Notes: generated by a model from the sequence alone, not told the origin. Counted from the stretch's first letter, positions 37,405 to 46,080 are shown. The stretch: DNA of 64,000 bases from Pseudomonas sp. PB101 (GCF_009764265.1 NZ_RWIR01000092.1:248001-312000), one strand, 5' to 3'. Numbers and translations are program-made.

Positions 37405-38859
37405 TTAGCTCGGTCGATAAACGCGCACATTGGCATGCCCCTCACTGAGCAAATGGTGGGCATGCAGGCGACTCATCACGCCTTTGTCGCAATACAGCAG
37501 GTACTGGCGAGTAGGGTCCAGTTCCTTGAAACGAGCGTTCACTGCATAAAACGGCATCGTTTGTACCTCGATGCCAGCCAGCTCCAGCGGGTCGTCTTCA
37601 GCGGCATCCGGATGACGGATGTCGATGACGATCTGACCGGCCAGCGCTTCGCTGACTTCTTCAATCTGCAAGTCCTGGCCCAATTCGTCGATCACGCGAT
37701 CGATCGGTACCAGTTTGGCGTTTTCGAGCGCACGCTCGAGTACCGCCATATCGAATTCTTTCTCTTCGTGCTCGACACGATGGCGCTTGGCCGCGGTCTT
37801 CGGATTGACCGAGATGACGCCGCAGTATTCCGGCATGTGCCGGGCGAAATCGGCGGTGCCGATCTCGTTGGCCGTGTCGATGATGTCCTGCTTGTGCGCG
37901 ACGATCAGTGGGCGCAGGACCAGCTTATCGGTCACGCAGTCGATCACCGACAGGTTCGGCAGCGTCTGGCTCGACACCTGGGAGATCGCCTCACCGGTGA
38001 CCAGTGCGTCGATGTGCAGTCGATCGGCAATTTGGGACGAAGCGCGCAACATCATACGCTTCAATACTACGCCCATATGACTGTTATCGACTTTGCCGAG
38101 AATTTCTCCCAGCACTTCCTCGAACGGCACACTGACAAATAGCACGCGTTGGGAGCTGCCGTACTTCTTCCAGATGAAATGCGCGACTTCCATGACGCCC
38201 AGTTCGTGGGCACGTCCACCCAGGTTAAAGAAGCAGAAATGCGCCATCAGGCCGCGGCGCATGATCTGGTAGGCCGCCACGGTGGAGTCGAAACCACCGG
38301 ACATCAGCACCAGCGTTTGCTCCAGTGCACCCAGCGGATATCCGCCGATGCCGTTGTGCTGGCTGTGGATCACGAACAACCGTTGGTCGCGAACTTCGAT
38401 CCGGACTTCGATTTCCGGCTTTTTCAGGTCGATCCCGGCGGCACCGCACTGACGGCGCAACTGGCTGCCGACATATTTTTCGATATCGATGGAGCTGAAC
38501 GGGTGCTTGCCGGCGCGTTTGCAACGCACCGAGAAGATCTTGCCGGCCAGTGCATCACCGTAGTGCTGTTTGCACTTTGCAACGATGTCGTCGAAATCGC
38601 CCAGCGGGTATTCGTCGATCTGCAGGAAATGCGCGACACCCGGCATGCAGCTCAGGCGCTCGCCCATCTCCTTCAAGGCCTTGGGATCGCTGACGCGGGT
38701 TTCCAGCTCGAGGTTGTCCCACACGCCGTTCACCACCACAGCCGGATCCAGATCGCGGAGCACGGCACGGATGTTCTTGGCCAATTGGCGGATGAAACGC
38801 ATCCGTACCGGGCGGCTCTTGATGGTGATCTCGGGGAAGACTTTTACGATTAATTTCAT
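37405..38859 (-). CDS. thiI: tRNA 4-thiouridine synthetase ThiI
   Basis: Transfers sulfur to U8 of tRNA and to ThiS in thiamine thiazole synthesis. 484 residues from ATG 38859 (MKLIVKVFPEITIKS), matching the E. coli length; the upstream extension to 38922 has no support. Order: ferredoxin-like and THUMP domains, PP-loop SGGFDSTVAAY near residue 185, and a C-terminal rhodanese domain with its active-site Cys in LLYCDKGVMSR near residue 463. The rhodanese extension is the gammaproteobacterial form. Divergent from glnA. Confidence 0.96.
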   Translation of the reverse strand: MKLIVKVFPEITIKSRPVRMRFIRQLAKNIRAVLRDLDPAVVVNGVWDNLELETRVSDPKALKEMGERLSCMPGVAHFLQIDEYPLGDFDDIVAKCKQHYGDALAGKIFSVRCKRAGKHPFSSIDIEKYVGSQLRRQCGAAGIDLKKPEIEVRIEVRDQRLFVIHSQHNGIGGYPLGALEQTLVLMSGGFDSTVAAYQIMRRGLMAHFCFFNLGGRAHELGVMEVAHFIWKKYGSSQRVLFVSVPFEEVLGEILGKVDNSHMGVVLKRMMLRASSQIADRLHIDALVTGEAISQVSSQTLPNLSVIDCVTDKLVLRPLIVAHKQDIIDTANEIGTADFARHMPEYCGVISVNPKTAAKRHRVEHEEKEFDMAVLERALENAKLVPIDRVIDELGQDLQIEEVSEALAGQIVIDIRHPDAAEDDPLELAGIEVQTMPFYAVNARFKELDPTRQYLLYCDKGVMSRLHAHHLLSEGHANVRVYRPS

Positions 38860-38955
38860 GGAAACAGCGCGCGCGAGGCCTGCCGAAAAAGGGGGGCGCG
38901 GATTATAGCGGAAATTGCTCAAGGTTTAACCAGTTTATGTGCAGAAGGTTTTGCG

Positions 38956-38972
38956 TGCACCAAAACAGGTCA
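38956..38972 (+). promoter_or_regulatory. Possible NtrC half-site upstream of glnA
   Basis: TGCACCAAAACAGGTCA: the left half and A-rich centre match the NtrC consensus TGCACY-W4-N-GGTGCA, the right half is poor. It lies about 120 bases upstream of the glnA -24/-12 element, a normal enhancer distance. Confidence 0.45.
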
Positions 38973-39074
38973 CTTATTGGATTTAACGCCACATTACAGG
39001 GCGAGATTTTCTCCTTTAAAGCGCAAAACGCCCTCACAAGTGTGTTTTTGGGGCAAAAAACCCATGCTGGGGCA

Positions 39075-39091
39075 CTGGCATGCAATTTGCT
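39075..39091 (+). promoter_or_regulatory. Sigma-54 promoter of glnA
   Basis: CTGGCATGCAATTTGCT matches the RpoN consensus closely (TGGCA ... TTGCT) with GG and GC ten bases apart. Predicted start near 39102, 86 bases before the glnA ATG, which has a GGAGG ribosome site. Confidence 0.85.
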
Positions 39092-39187
39092 CCCTTGTGA
39101 GGCAGGTTGCCTTGGCAGAGTATTCGCGCCGGCATCACCCACATTTAAGGGCATCCACTACTAGCCCGAAGCCACCCGGAGGACACT

Positions 39188-40594
39188 ATGTCGAAGTCGG
39201 TTCAACTCATCAAAGATCATGACGTCAAATGGATTGATCTGCGCTTCACGGACACCAAAGGCACTCAGCACCACGTGACCATGCCGGCTCGCGATGCGCT
39301 GGATGACGACTTCTTCGAAGTCGGCAAAATGTTCGACGGTTCCTCCATCGCTGGCTGGAAAGGCATCGAAGCCTCCGACATGATCCTGATGCCGGACGAC
39401 TCCACCGCCGTTCTGGACCCGTTCACCGAAGAGCCGACCCTGATCCTGGTCTGCGACATCATCGAACCTTCGAGCATGCAAGGCTACGACCGCGACCCAC
39501 GTGCGATCGCCAAGCGCGCCGAAGAGCACCTGAAAGCCACCGCTATCGGTGACACCGTATACGCCGGCCCAGAGCCAGAGTTCTTCATCTTTGACCAGGT
39601 GAAGTTCAAGTCCGACATTTCCGGTTCCATGTTCAAGATCTACTCCGAACAAGGTTCGTGGATGTCCGACCAGGACATCGAAGGCGGTAACAAGGGCCAC
39701 CGTCCAGGCGTCAAAGGCGGCTACTTCCCGGTTCCACCGTTCGACCACGACCACGAAATCCGTACCTCCATGTGCAACGCACTGGAAGAAATGGGCCTGA
39801 CCGTCGAAGTTCACCACCACGAAGTGGCGACTGCCGGCCAGAACGAAATCGGCGTCAAGTTCAACACCCTGGTGAAGAAAGCCGACGAAACCCAGACCCT
39901 GAAGTACGTCGTGCACAACGTTGCCGACGCTTACGGTCGCACCGCTACCTTCATGCCTAAGCCTCTGTACGGCGACAACGGCTCGGGCATGCACGTGCAC
40001 ATGTCCATCTGGAAAGATGGCAAGAACACCTTCGCTGGCGAAGGTTATGCCGGCCTGTCCGACACCGCCCTGTACTTCATCGGCGGTATCATCAAGCACG
40101 GTAAGGCCCTGAACGGCTTCACCAACCCGGCGACCAACTCCTACAAGCGTCTGGTTCCAGGCTTCGAAGCTCCGGTAATGCTGGCCTACTCGGCTCGCAA
40201 CCGTTCCGCTTCGATCCGCATTCCTTACGTGTCGAGCCCGAAAGCCCGCCGTATCGAAGCACGCTTCCCGGATCCGGCTGCCAACCCGTACCTGTGCTTC
40301 GCCGCACTGTTGATGGCTGGCCTGGACGGCATCCAGAACAAGATCCACCCTGGCGACGCTGCTGACAAAAACCTGTACGACCTGCCGCCTGAAGAGGCGA
40401 AAGAGATCCCACAAGTTTGCGGCAGCCTGAAAGAAGCCCTGGAAGAGCTGGACAAAGGTCGTGCGTTCCTGACCAAAGGCGGCGTGTTCTCCGATGACTT
40501 CATCGACGCTTACATCGCCCTGAAAAGCGAAGAAGAAATCAAGGTACGTACCTTCGTACACCCACTGGAATACGAGCTGTACTACAGCTGCTGA
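39188..40594 (+). CDS. glnA: Glutamine synthetase, type I
   Basis: ATP-dependent synthesis of glutamine from glutamate and ammonia; cytoplasmic dodecamer. 468 residues. Landmarks: FDGSSIAGWKGI near residue 51, metal ligands in PEPEFF near residue 128, ATP-site region NGSGMHVH near residue 265. The adenylylation Tyr lies in NLYDLPPEE at residue 397, so GlnE control of the beta type is expected. Preceded by a sigma-54 promoter and followed by an intrinsic terminator; NtrBC are encoded 1 kb downstream. Confidence 0.98.
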   Translation: MSKSVQLIKDHDVKWIDLRFTDTKGTQHHVTMPARDALDDDFFEVGKMFDGSSIAGWKGIEASDMILMPDDSTAVLDPFTEEPTLILVCDIIEPSSMQGYDRDPRAIAKRAEEHLKATAIGDTVYAGPEPEFFIFDQVKFKSDISGSMFKIYSEQGSWMSDQDIEGGNKGHRPGVKGGYFPVPPFDHDHEIRTSMCNALEEMGLTVEVHHHEVATAGQNEIGVKFNTLVKKADETQTLKYVVHNVADAYGRTATFMPKPLYGDNGSGMHVHMSIWKDGKNTFAGEGYAGLSDTALYFIGGIIKHGKALNGFTNPATNSYKRLVPGFEAPVMLAYSARNRSASIRIPYVSSPKARRIEARFPDPAANPYLCFAALLMAGLDGIQNKIHPGDAADKNLYDLPPEEAKEIPQVCGSLKEALEELDKGRAFLTKGGVFSDDFIDAYIALKSEEEIKVRTFVHPLEYELYYSC

Positions 40595-40623
40595 TCCGGT
40601 AGCGCCGCATTACGCGGCGTGAC

Positions 40624-40655
40624 AAAAAGAGGCCTCCTTCGGGAGGCCTTTTTTA
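40624..40655 (+). terminator. glnA intrinsic terminator
   Basis: Stem GAGGCCTCC / GGAGGCCTT with a TTCG loop followed by a T-run; the A-run on the other side makes it potentially bidirectional. Confidence 0.93.
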
Positions 40656-40737
40656 TTGCCCGGATATTTAGCGACTTGGGATAACCACCAAGCCTGGCCT
40701 ATGCTGCAAGCCAACGTTTTCGCTTGCGGTCGATTCC

Positions 40738-41253
40738 ATGGGTCGTGGTTTTCTCTTCATCTTGCTGCTGATTGCTCTGCCCGCCGTAGCGCAGATCTAC
40801 AAGTACACGGACGCCAATGGCGCCACCGCGTACAGCAATCAACCGCCTGACGGTGTCAGCGCCCAACCGGTCCACTTGCCGCCCCTCAACAGCATCGAGC
40901 GCCAGCCTTCGGGCGAACCCGCACCTGCTGCCGAGGCCGTTCGTCATGAACAGCCCCTCAACGCCTATGAAGTGCTGGAGCTGGCCGGCCTGCCTGTCAA
41001 TGGAGCCCTGCGCGCCAACAACGGCACGTTCACCGTAACCGTACTGATCAAGCCGCGCCTGCAAGCCCCTCACCTGCTGCGCCTGCTGCTGGACGGTCAG
41101 CCCTACGGCGAGCCAGGCAATGTGCCGACCCTGCAACTGGTGAACATCGATCGCGGCGAACATCGCCTCGCCGTGCAAGTGATCGATGGCGCAAACGTTG
41201 TCCAGCAGAGCCCCACCGCGACCCTCACCGTGCAACGAGTGCGCAGGCGCTGA
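40738..41253 (+). CDS. DUF4124 domain-containing exported protein
   Basis: 171 residues. Signal peptide MGRGFLFILLLIALPAVAQ followed at once by the DUF4124 signature IYKYTDANGATAYSNQPPDG; the rest looks like a beta-sandwich (LLLDGQPYGEP, RGEHRLAVQVIDG), similar to Big/fibronectin-like domains that hold penicillin-binding-protein C-terminal segments. Role unknown, probably periplasmic. Conserved position between glnA and ntrB in pseudomonads, to my knowledge. Confidence 0.85.
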   Translation: MGRGFLFILLLIALPAVAQIYKYTDANGATAYSNQPPDGVSAQPVHLPPLNSIERQPSGEPAPAAEAVRHEQPLNAYEVLELAGLPVNGALRANNGTFTVTVLIKPRLQAPHLLRLLLDGQPYGEPGNVPTLQLVNIDRGEHRLAVQVIDGANVVQQSPTATLTVQRVRRR

Positions 41254-41313
41254 AGACCTGACGGCCGAGTGCCTGCCGGCATGCCCAAGATTTTTTAGCC
41301 TCGTTCAGGTTTG

Positions 41314-41342
41314 CGCACTATATTGGTGCAATTGCTTGCACC
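41314..41342. promoter_or_regulatory. NtrC-type binding palindromes upstream of ntrB
   Basis: CGCACTATATTGGTGCA (41314-41330) fits TGCACY-W4-N-GGTGCA with one mismatch, and GGTGCAATTGCTTGCACC (41325-41342) is a perfect overlapping palindrome of the same half-sites. Located about 190 bases before the ntrB ATG; fits NtrC autoregulation as known for glnL promoters. Confidence 0.65.
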
Positions 41343-41527
41343 GTACTCACATTGCAACCCATTTTGGTTCGAAACTACCCGCGAAAGCTGGCAAAGCGCC
41401 ACGCAAACGAGCGTCAAACGCCTGTTTCAGGCCTTCGACGCTTCTTTTCGGAGCCTTGGTTTGGTTTTTGCATTTTCCCGTAACAAAGCTTCTTTCTTGC
41501 GCATGCTCCGCCCCAAAAGAGGTCCCG

Positions 41528-42613
41528 ATGACCATTAGCGACGCACTCCACCGTTTGCTACTCGACAACCTCACCACCGCCACCATCCTGCTCGACGCCG
41601 AACTGCGCCTCGAGTACATGAACCCGGCGGCGGAGATGCTGCTGGCCATCAGCGGCCAGCGCAGCCATGGGCAGTTCATCAGTGAACTGTTTACCGAATC
41701 GACCGAAGCGCTCAATTCGTTGCGTCAGGCCGTCGAACAGGCGCACCCGTTCACCAAGCGCGAAGCCATGCTCACCGCCCTCACCGGCCAGACCCTGACC
41801 GTCGACTATGCGGTAACGCCGATTCTCAGCGATGGCCATACGATGCTGCTGCTTGAAGTCCATCCTCGCGACCGCTTGCTGCGGATCACCAAGGAAGAAG
41901 CACAGCTTTCCAAGCAGGAGACCAGCAAGATGCTGGTGCGCGGCCTGGCCCATGAAATCAAGAACCCCCTGGGCGGCATTCGCGGCGCGGCACAACTGCT
42001 GGCCCGGGAACTGCCGGAAGAAAGCCTGCGCGACTACACCAACGTCATCATCGAAGAAGCCGACCGCCTGCGTAATCTGGTGGACCGCATGCTCGGCTCC
42101 AACAAGTTGCCGTCACTGGCCCTGTGCAATGTCCACGAAGTGCTGGAGCGTGTTTGCCAATTGGTGGAAGCCGAAAGCCAGGGCTGCATCACTTTGGTGC
42201 GCGACTACGACCCAAGCATTCCCGACGTGCTGATCGACCGCGAACAGATGATCCAGGCGGTCCTGAACATTGTGCGCAATGCGATGCAGGCCATCAGCAG
42301 CCAGAACGAACTGCGCCTGGGCCGCATCAGCCTGCGCACGCGGACCATGCGCCAGTTCACCATCGGCCACGTGCGCCATCGCCTGGTGACCAAGATAGAG
42401 ATCATCGACAACGGCCCGGGCATCCCTGCGGAACTTCAGGAAACCATCTTCTTTCCCATGGTCAGCGGTCGTCCGGACGGTACCGGGCTGGGCCTGGCCA
42501 TTACCCAGAACATCATCAGCCAGCACCAGGGCCTGATCGAATGTGACAGCCACCCCGGCCACACCACTTTCTCGATCTTTCTGCCACTGGAACAAGGAGC
42601 CACATCGACATGA
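41528..42613 (+). CDS. glnL: Nitrogen regulation sensor kinase NtrB
   Basis: Histidine kinase/phosphatase that controls NtrC under PII direction; cytoplasmic. 361 residues from ATG 41528 (MTISDALHRLLL), preceded by GAGG-type AAGAGGTCCCG; the open frame upstream is non-coding. N-terminal PAS-type domain (LEYMNPAAEMLL near residue 35), phosphorylated His in GLAHEIKNPLGG near residue 140, and ATPase N and G boxes (NIVRNAMQA; DNGPGIP; GTGLGLAI). Stop overlaps the ntrC start by 4 bases. Confidence 0.96.
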   Translation: MTISDALHRLLLDNLTTATILLDAELRLEYMNPAAEMLLAISGQRSHGQFISELFTESTEALNSLRQAVEQAHPFTKREAMLTALTGQTLTVDYAVTPILSDGHTMLLLEVHPRDRLLRITKEEAQLSKQETSKMLVRGLAHEIKNPLGGIRGAAQLLARELPEESLRDYTNVIIEEADRLRNLVDRMLGSNKLPSLALCNVHEVLERVCQLVEAESQGCITLVRDYDPSIPDVLIDREQMIQAVLNIVRNAMQAISSQNELRLGRISLRTRTMRQFTIGHVRHRLVTKIEIIDNGPGIPAELQETIFFPMVSGRPDGTGLGLAITQNIISQHQGLIECDSHPGHTTFSIFLPLEQGATST

Positions 42614-44046
42614 GCCGTAGTGAAACCGTGTGGATCGTCGATGACGACCGTTCTATCCGTTGGGTCCTGGAAAAAGCCTTGCAACAGGAAGGCATGACCA
42701 CGCAAAGCTTCGACAGCGCCGATGGCGTGATGAGCCGCCTGGCGCGCCAGCAGCCGGACGTGATCATCTCCGACATCCGCATGCCCGGCGCCAGCGGCCT
42801 GGACCTTCTGGCGCGGATTCGCGAGCAGCACCCAAGGCTGCCGGTGATCATCATGACCGCTCACTCCGATCTGGACAGCGCTGTCGCGTCCTATCAGGGC
42901 GGCGCGTTTGAATACCTGCCCAAGCCGTTCGATGTGGATGAAGCGGTTTCCCTGGTCAAGCGCGCGAACCAGCACGCTCAGGAACAGCAAGGCCTGGAAG
43001 TCCCGGTTGCCTTGACCCGCACCCCGGAAATCATCGGTGAAGCGCCGGCGATGCAGGAGGTGTTTCGCGCCATCGGCCGCCTGAGCCATTCCAACATCAC
43101 CGTGCTGATCAACGGCGAGTCCGGTACCGGCAAGGAACTGGTGGCCCACGCCCTGCACCGCCACAGCCCCCGGGCGGCTTCGCCGTTCATCGCGCTGAAC
43201 ATGGCGGCGATCCCCAAGGACTTGATGGAATCCGAACTGTTCGGCCATGAAAAAGGCGCATTTACCGGTGCAGCCAACCTGCGTCGCGGGCGCTTCGAGC
43301 AGGCGGACGGCGGCACACTGTTCCTCGATGAAATCGGCGATATGCCGGCCGACACCCAGACCCGCTTGCTCCGCGTACTGGCGGACGGTGAGTTTTACCG
43401 CGTCGGCGGTCATGTGCCGGTGAAGGTCGATGTGCGCATCATCGCTGCGACTCACCAGAATCTGGAAACCCTGGTACACGCCGGGAAGTTCCGTGAAGAC
43501 TTGTTCCATCGCCTGAACGTGATCCGCATCCACATCCCGCGGCTGTCGGATCGTCGCGAAGACATCCCGACCCTGGCCAAGCACTTCCTCGCCCGCGCAG
43601 CCCAGGAGCTGGCTGTCGAGCCAAAGCTGCTGAAAAATGAAACCGAGGAGTACCTGAAGAACCTGCCGTGGCCGGGCAACGTGCGTCAGCTGGAGAACAC
43701 CTGCCGCTGGATCACAGTGATGGCTTCGGGTCGCGAAGTGCACATCGGCGACTTGCCACCGGAGCTGCTGAGCCTGCCGCAGGATTCGGCACCGGTCACC
43801 AACTGGGAACAGGCCCTGCGCCAATGGGCCGACCAGGCCTTGGCACGTGGCCAGTCGAGCCTGCTCGACAGCGCCGTGCCGGCCTTCGAGCGGATCATGA
43901 TCGAGACCGCCCTCAAGCACACCGCCGGTCGCCGCCGCGATGCCGCGGTTTTGCTGGGCTGGGGACGTAATACCCTGACCCGCAAGATCAAGGAATTGGG
44001 GATGAAGGTGGATGGCGGGGATGATGATGAGGGGGATGAGGGCTAA
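42610..44046 (+). CDS. glnG: Nitrogen regulation response regulator NtrC
   Basis: Sigma-54 enhancer-binding activator. 478 residues: receiver domain with the phosphoacceptor Asp55 in VIISDIRMPG, AAA+ domain with Walker A GESGTGKE near residue 172, the sigma-54 loop GAFTGA near residue 218 and Walker B GGTLFLDE, and a C-terminal Fis-type helix-turn-helix (RRRDAAVLLGWGRNTLTRKIKEL). Coupled to ntrB by a 4-base overlap. It is one candidate activator of the glnA and hutU sigma-54 promoters in this window. Confidence 0.97.
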   Translation: MSRSETVWIVDDDRSIRWVLEKALQQEGMTTQSFDSADGVMSRLARQQPDVIISDIRMPGASGLDLLARIREQHPRLPVIIMTAHSDLDSAVASYQGGAFEYLPKPFDVDEAVSLVKRANQHAQEQQGLEVPVALTRTPEIIGEAPAMQEVFRAIGRLSHSNITVLINGESGTGKELVAHALHRHSPRAASPFIALNMAAIPKDLMESELFGHEKGAFTGAANLRRGRFEQADGGTLFLDEIGDMPADTQTRLLRVLADGEFYRVGGHVPVKVDVRIIAATHQNLETLVHAGKFREDLFHRLNVIRIHIPRLSDRREDIPTLAKHFLARAAQELAVEPKLLKNETEEYLKNLPWPGNVRQLENTCRWITVMASGREVHIGDLPPELLSLPQDSAPVTNWEQALRQWADQALARGQSSLLDSAVPAFERIMIETALKHTAGRRRDAAVLLGWGRNTLTRKIKELGMKVDGGDDDEGDEG

Positions 44047-44080
44047 ACAGTCTTCAGTTCTTCGCTGCCAGCTGCATCCA

Positions 44081-44174
44081 ATCGCGGGCAAGCCCGCTCC
44101 CACAGGGTTAAAGGGTGTTCATTCGATCGTATGAACACTGAAAATCCACTGTGGGAGCGGGCTTGCCCGCGATG
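44081..44174. repeat. REPIN downstream of ntrC
   Basis: Arms ATCGCGGGCAAGCCCGCTCC and GAGCGGGCTTGCCCGCGAT, inverted, about 50 bases apart, starting 35 bases after the ntrC stop. Confidence 0.92.
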
Positions 44175-44285
44175 CTTTTGGGGGCCGGAGTGCACCGACT
44201 GAATGCACCGTGAACCGCAATCGCGCACGACAACCGATCCGAAACCCCGCCTGCATTCGCAATCGAACCCCTGTCGAAAAAACAC

Positions 44286-44320
44286 GAAAGTCCCGGATTT
44301 CGGGGCTTTCAGCGTTTTTT
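44286..44320. terminator. Bidirectional intrinsic terminator (ntrBC and the convergent gene)
   Basis: Stem GAAAGTCCCG / CGGGGCTTTC with a GATTT loop followed by AGCGTTTTTT on the plus strand; on the minus strand the stem is followed by GTGTTTTTT. One G-U pair in the stem. Confidence 0.8.
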
Positions 44321-44387
44321 GTTTCGCAATGTTAAAACCTGGCACGCCCCCTGCAACAACCCTTTCAAGTGAATCAGTTCACCCACC

Positions 44388-44595
44388 CGGTTTCGGGGAC
44401 CTTGGTACAGGCAGGCCGGGGATTCCCCTCTTTACATCGGGCTCACACCGCACCCGCGACGAGCCCAGCCGTTTTGGGGCCCTTGATACAGGCAGGTCAG
44501 GGGTTCCTTCTTTACACCAGGCTCACACCGCACTTGCGACGAGCCTCCCGTTTTGGGGACCTTGGTACAGGCAGGCCGGGGATTCCCTCTTTTAT
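44388..44595. repeat. Imperfect tandem repeat, ~80 bases x 2.6
   Basis: Units begin at about 44390, 44471 and 44550 (periods 81 and 79). Each holds GTTTTGGGGACCTTGGTACA-like sequence, then GGCAGGCCGGGGATTCC, a TTTACA element and GGCTCACACCGCAC. The third copy stops at the last codons of the gene ending at 44592. Frames through it on both strands give repeated peptides but no start/ribosome-site support; it is probably non-coding 3' UTR. Not a REP element; I do not recognise the family. Confidence 0.85.
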
Positions 44596-45032
44596 TGCTC
44601 CCGGAGATGGATCTCCAGCCGCCAGCGGTCATCGACCTCGCTACCGGCCCACTCGCCTTGCAGGGGCCGGGCCGCCACCAGCGTCAGCAACAACCCTCCA
44701 TCGCTCAAACGTACCCGCCAGTTCACGTCCTTGCCACCGAGCTTGAGCTGGCCTTTCTGCGCCTTGCCCTCGGCGCCAAACAGTAGCGCGACACTGCCAT
44801 CAACCATCTCGCCATGGGTCTTGGGTTCGTTGTTGAACCACACCACCAGCCCGTCGTTCGTCACTTCAACCTGCTGCAGCTGACTGGGGTCTGGCGTGGT
44901 CAGGCGACCGATCATCATTCCGACCATCACCCCGACAATCGCCAGCGAAGCCATCACCCGCAGGAATAGTTTCGAACGCACGCCTTCTGGCGGCGTAGAA
45001 TGCGCGTCATCTTTACCTTCGGAGCCGTGCAT
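44592..45032 (-). CDS. Small membrane-anchored protein of unknown function
   Basis: 146 residues: short charged N-terminus, one membrane helix near residues 25-42 (VMASLAIVGVMVGMMIG), then a predicted periplasmic beta-rich domain (GLVVWFNNEPKTHGEM; VNWRVRLSDGGLLLTL) ending HLREQ. No family recognised. Its ATG (45030-45032) overlaps the trmL ATG on the other strand; the ribosome site (AGGA eleven bases away) is weak, so the true start could lie further in, for example at the GTG of GVRSK. Its 3' end runs into the tandem repeat and the shared terminator. Confidence 0.72.
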   Translation of the reverse strand: MHGSEGKDDAHSTPPEGVRSKLFLRVMASLAIVGVMVGMMIGRLTTPDPSQLQQVEVTNDGLVVWFNNEPKTHGEMVDGSVALLFGAEGKAQKGQLKLGGKDVNWRVRLSDGGLLLTLVAARPLQGEWAGSEVDDRWRLEIHLREQ

Positions 45033-45486
45033 GTTTCACGTCATCCTTTTCCAACCAGAAATTCCGCCGAATACCGGCAACGTTATCAGGCTGTGCGCCA
45101 ACAGTGGCTGCCACCTGCATTTGATCGAACCGCTGGGCTTCGAGATGGACGACAAGCGCCTGCGCCGGGCCGGCCTCGACTACCACGAGTATGCCACCCT
45201 GCAACGCCACGCGGACCTTGCCAGCTGCCTGGAAAGCCTCGGCCATCCACGGCTGTTCGCCTTCACCACCAAGGGCTCGCGGCCGTTCCACGATGCCAGC
45301 TTTGCCCCGGGTGATGCGTTTCTCTTTGGTCCGGAAAGTCGTGGCTTGCCAGCGGACGTGCTGGACGCCCTGCCCCCCGAGCAACGCCTGCGTCTGCCAA
45401 TGCGCGAAGGCTGCCGCAGCCTGAATCTGTCGAATACCGTGGCCGTCGCGGTTTACGAAGCCTGGCGTCAGAACGGTTTCACGTAA
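45031..45486 (+). CDS. trmL: tRNA (cytidine(34)/uridine(34)-2'-O)-methyltransferase
   Basis: SPOUT methyltransferase that 2'-O-methylates position 34 of leucine tRNAs using S-adenosylmethionine. 151 residues from ATG 45031 with GGAG six bases upstream; the frame extends further upstream but is not supported. Starts MFHVILFQPEIPPNTGNVIR; knot motifs LFGPESRGLP near residue 96 and LNLSNTVAVAVYE near the C-terminus. Divergent, with overlapping start codons, from the membrane-protein gene. Confidence 0.95.
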   Translation: MFHVILFQPEIPPNTGNVIRLCANSGCHLHLIEPLGFEMDDKRLRRAGLDYHEYATLQRHADLASCLESLGHPRLFAFTTKGSRPFHDASFAPGDAFLFGPESRGLPADVLDALPPEQRLRLPMREGCRSLNLSNTVAVAVYEAWRQNGFT

Positions 45487-45515
45487 CCCAAAGAACTTTT
45501 CGCCTGACAGAAACA

Positions 45516-45579
45516 ATCGCGGGCAAGCCCGCTCCCACAGGATTGTGCAAAACCTGTGGGAGCGGGCTTGCCCGCGATT
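45516..45579. repeat. REPIN between trmL and secB
   Basis: Arms ATCGCGGGCAAGCCCGCTCC and GAGCGGGCTTGCCCGCGAT with only about 22 bases between; sits between two converging genes. Confidence 0.92.
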
Positions 45580-45594
45580 TTTTAGCAGCGCAGC

Positions 45595-46080
45595 TTATTG
45601 AACGGTCGGAGTCTCGCCGGCCGCCTGCATGCGTTGCAGCTCTTGCGCGTACAGCGCATCGAAGTTCACCGGAGCCAGCATCAGTGCCGGGAACGAACCG
45701 CGGGTCACCAGGCTGTCCAGGGTTTCGCGAGCGTACGGGAACAGGATGTTCGGGCAGAACGCGCCCAGGGTGTGGCTCATCGAAGCGTCGTCCAGGTTCT
45801 TGATCAGGAAGATCCCGGCCTGTTGCACTTCGGCGATGAACGCCACTTCGTCACCGTTTTTCACGGTAACCGACAGGGTCAGCACGACTTCGTGGAAGTC
45901 GGACTCCAGAGCCTTTTGACGGGTGTTCAGATCCAGCGCGACGCTCGGCTCCCACTGCTGGCGGAAGATCGCCGGGCTTTTCGGAGCTTCGAATGACAGG
46001 TCACGCACATAAATGCGCTGCAAGGAGAATTGCGGTGCAGTTTCTTCTTCGTTCGCAGCAGTGTTCTGTTGGTCAGTCAT
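45595..46080 (-). CDS. secB: Protein-export chaperone SecB
   Basis: Tetrameric cytosolic chaperone that holds unfolded preproteins and delivers them to SecA. 161 residues. Family features: FSLQRIYVRDLSFEAPKSP near residue 17, EVQQAGIF near residue 80, and the conserved C-terminal half with CPNILFPYARE and SRG/TRGSFPALMLAPVNF. Third gene after the rhodanese gene and grxC on the same strand, the usual neighbours of secB. Confidence 0.97.
   Translation of the reverse strand: MTDQQNTAANEEETAPQFSLQRIYVRDLSFEAPKSPAIFRQQWEPSVALDLNTRQKALESDFHEVVLTLSVTVKNGDEVAFIAEVQQAGIFLIKNLDDASMSHTLGAFCPNILFPYARETLDSLVTRGSFPALMLAPVNFDALYAQELQRMQAAGETPTVQ

Noticed and set aside
41311..41538. 75-residue frame upstream of ntrB
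   Set aside because: Covers the NtrC-type sites and leader; no coding features, and it overlaps the ntrB start in another frame.
44369..44746. 125-residue plus-strand frame through the tandem repeat (and a minus-strand one at 44432-44632)
   Set aside because: Repeated peptides arise from the DNA repeat; indels of 79 versus 81 bases change the frame between units, and there is no ribosome site.
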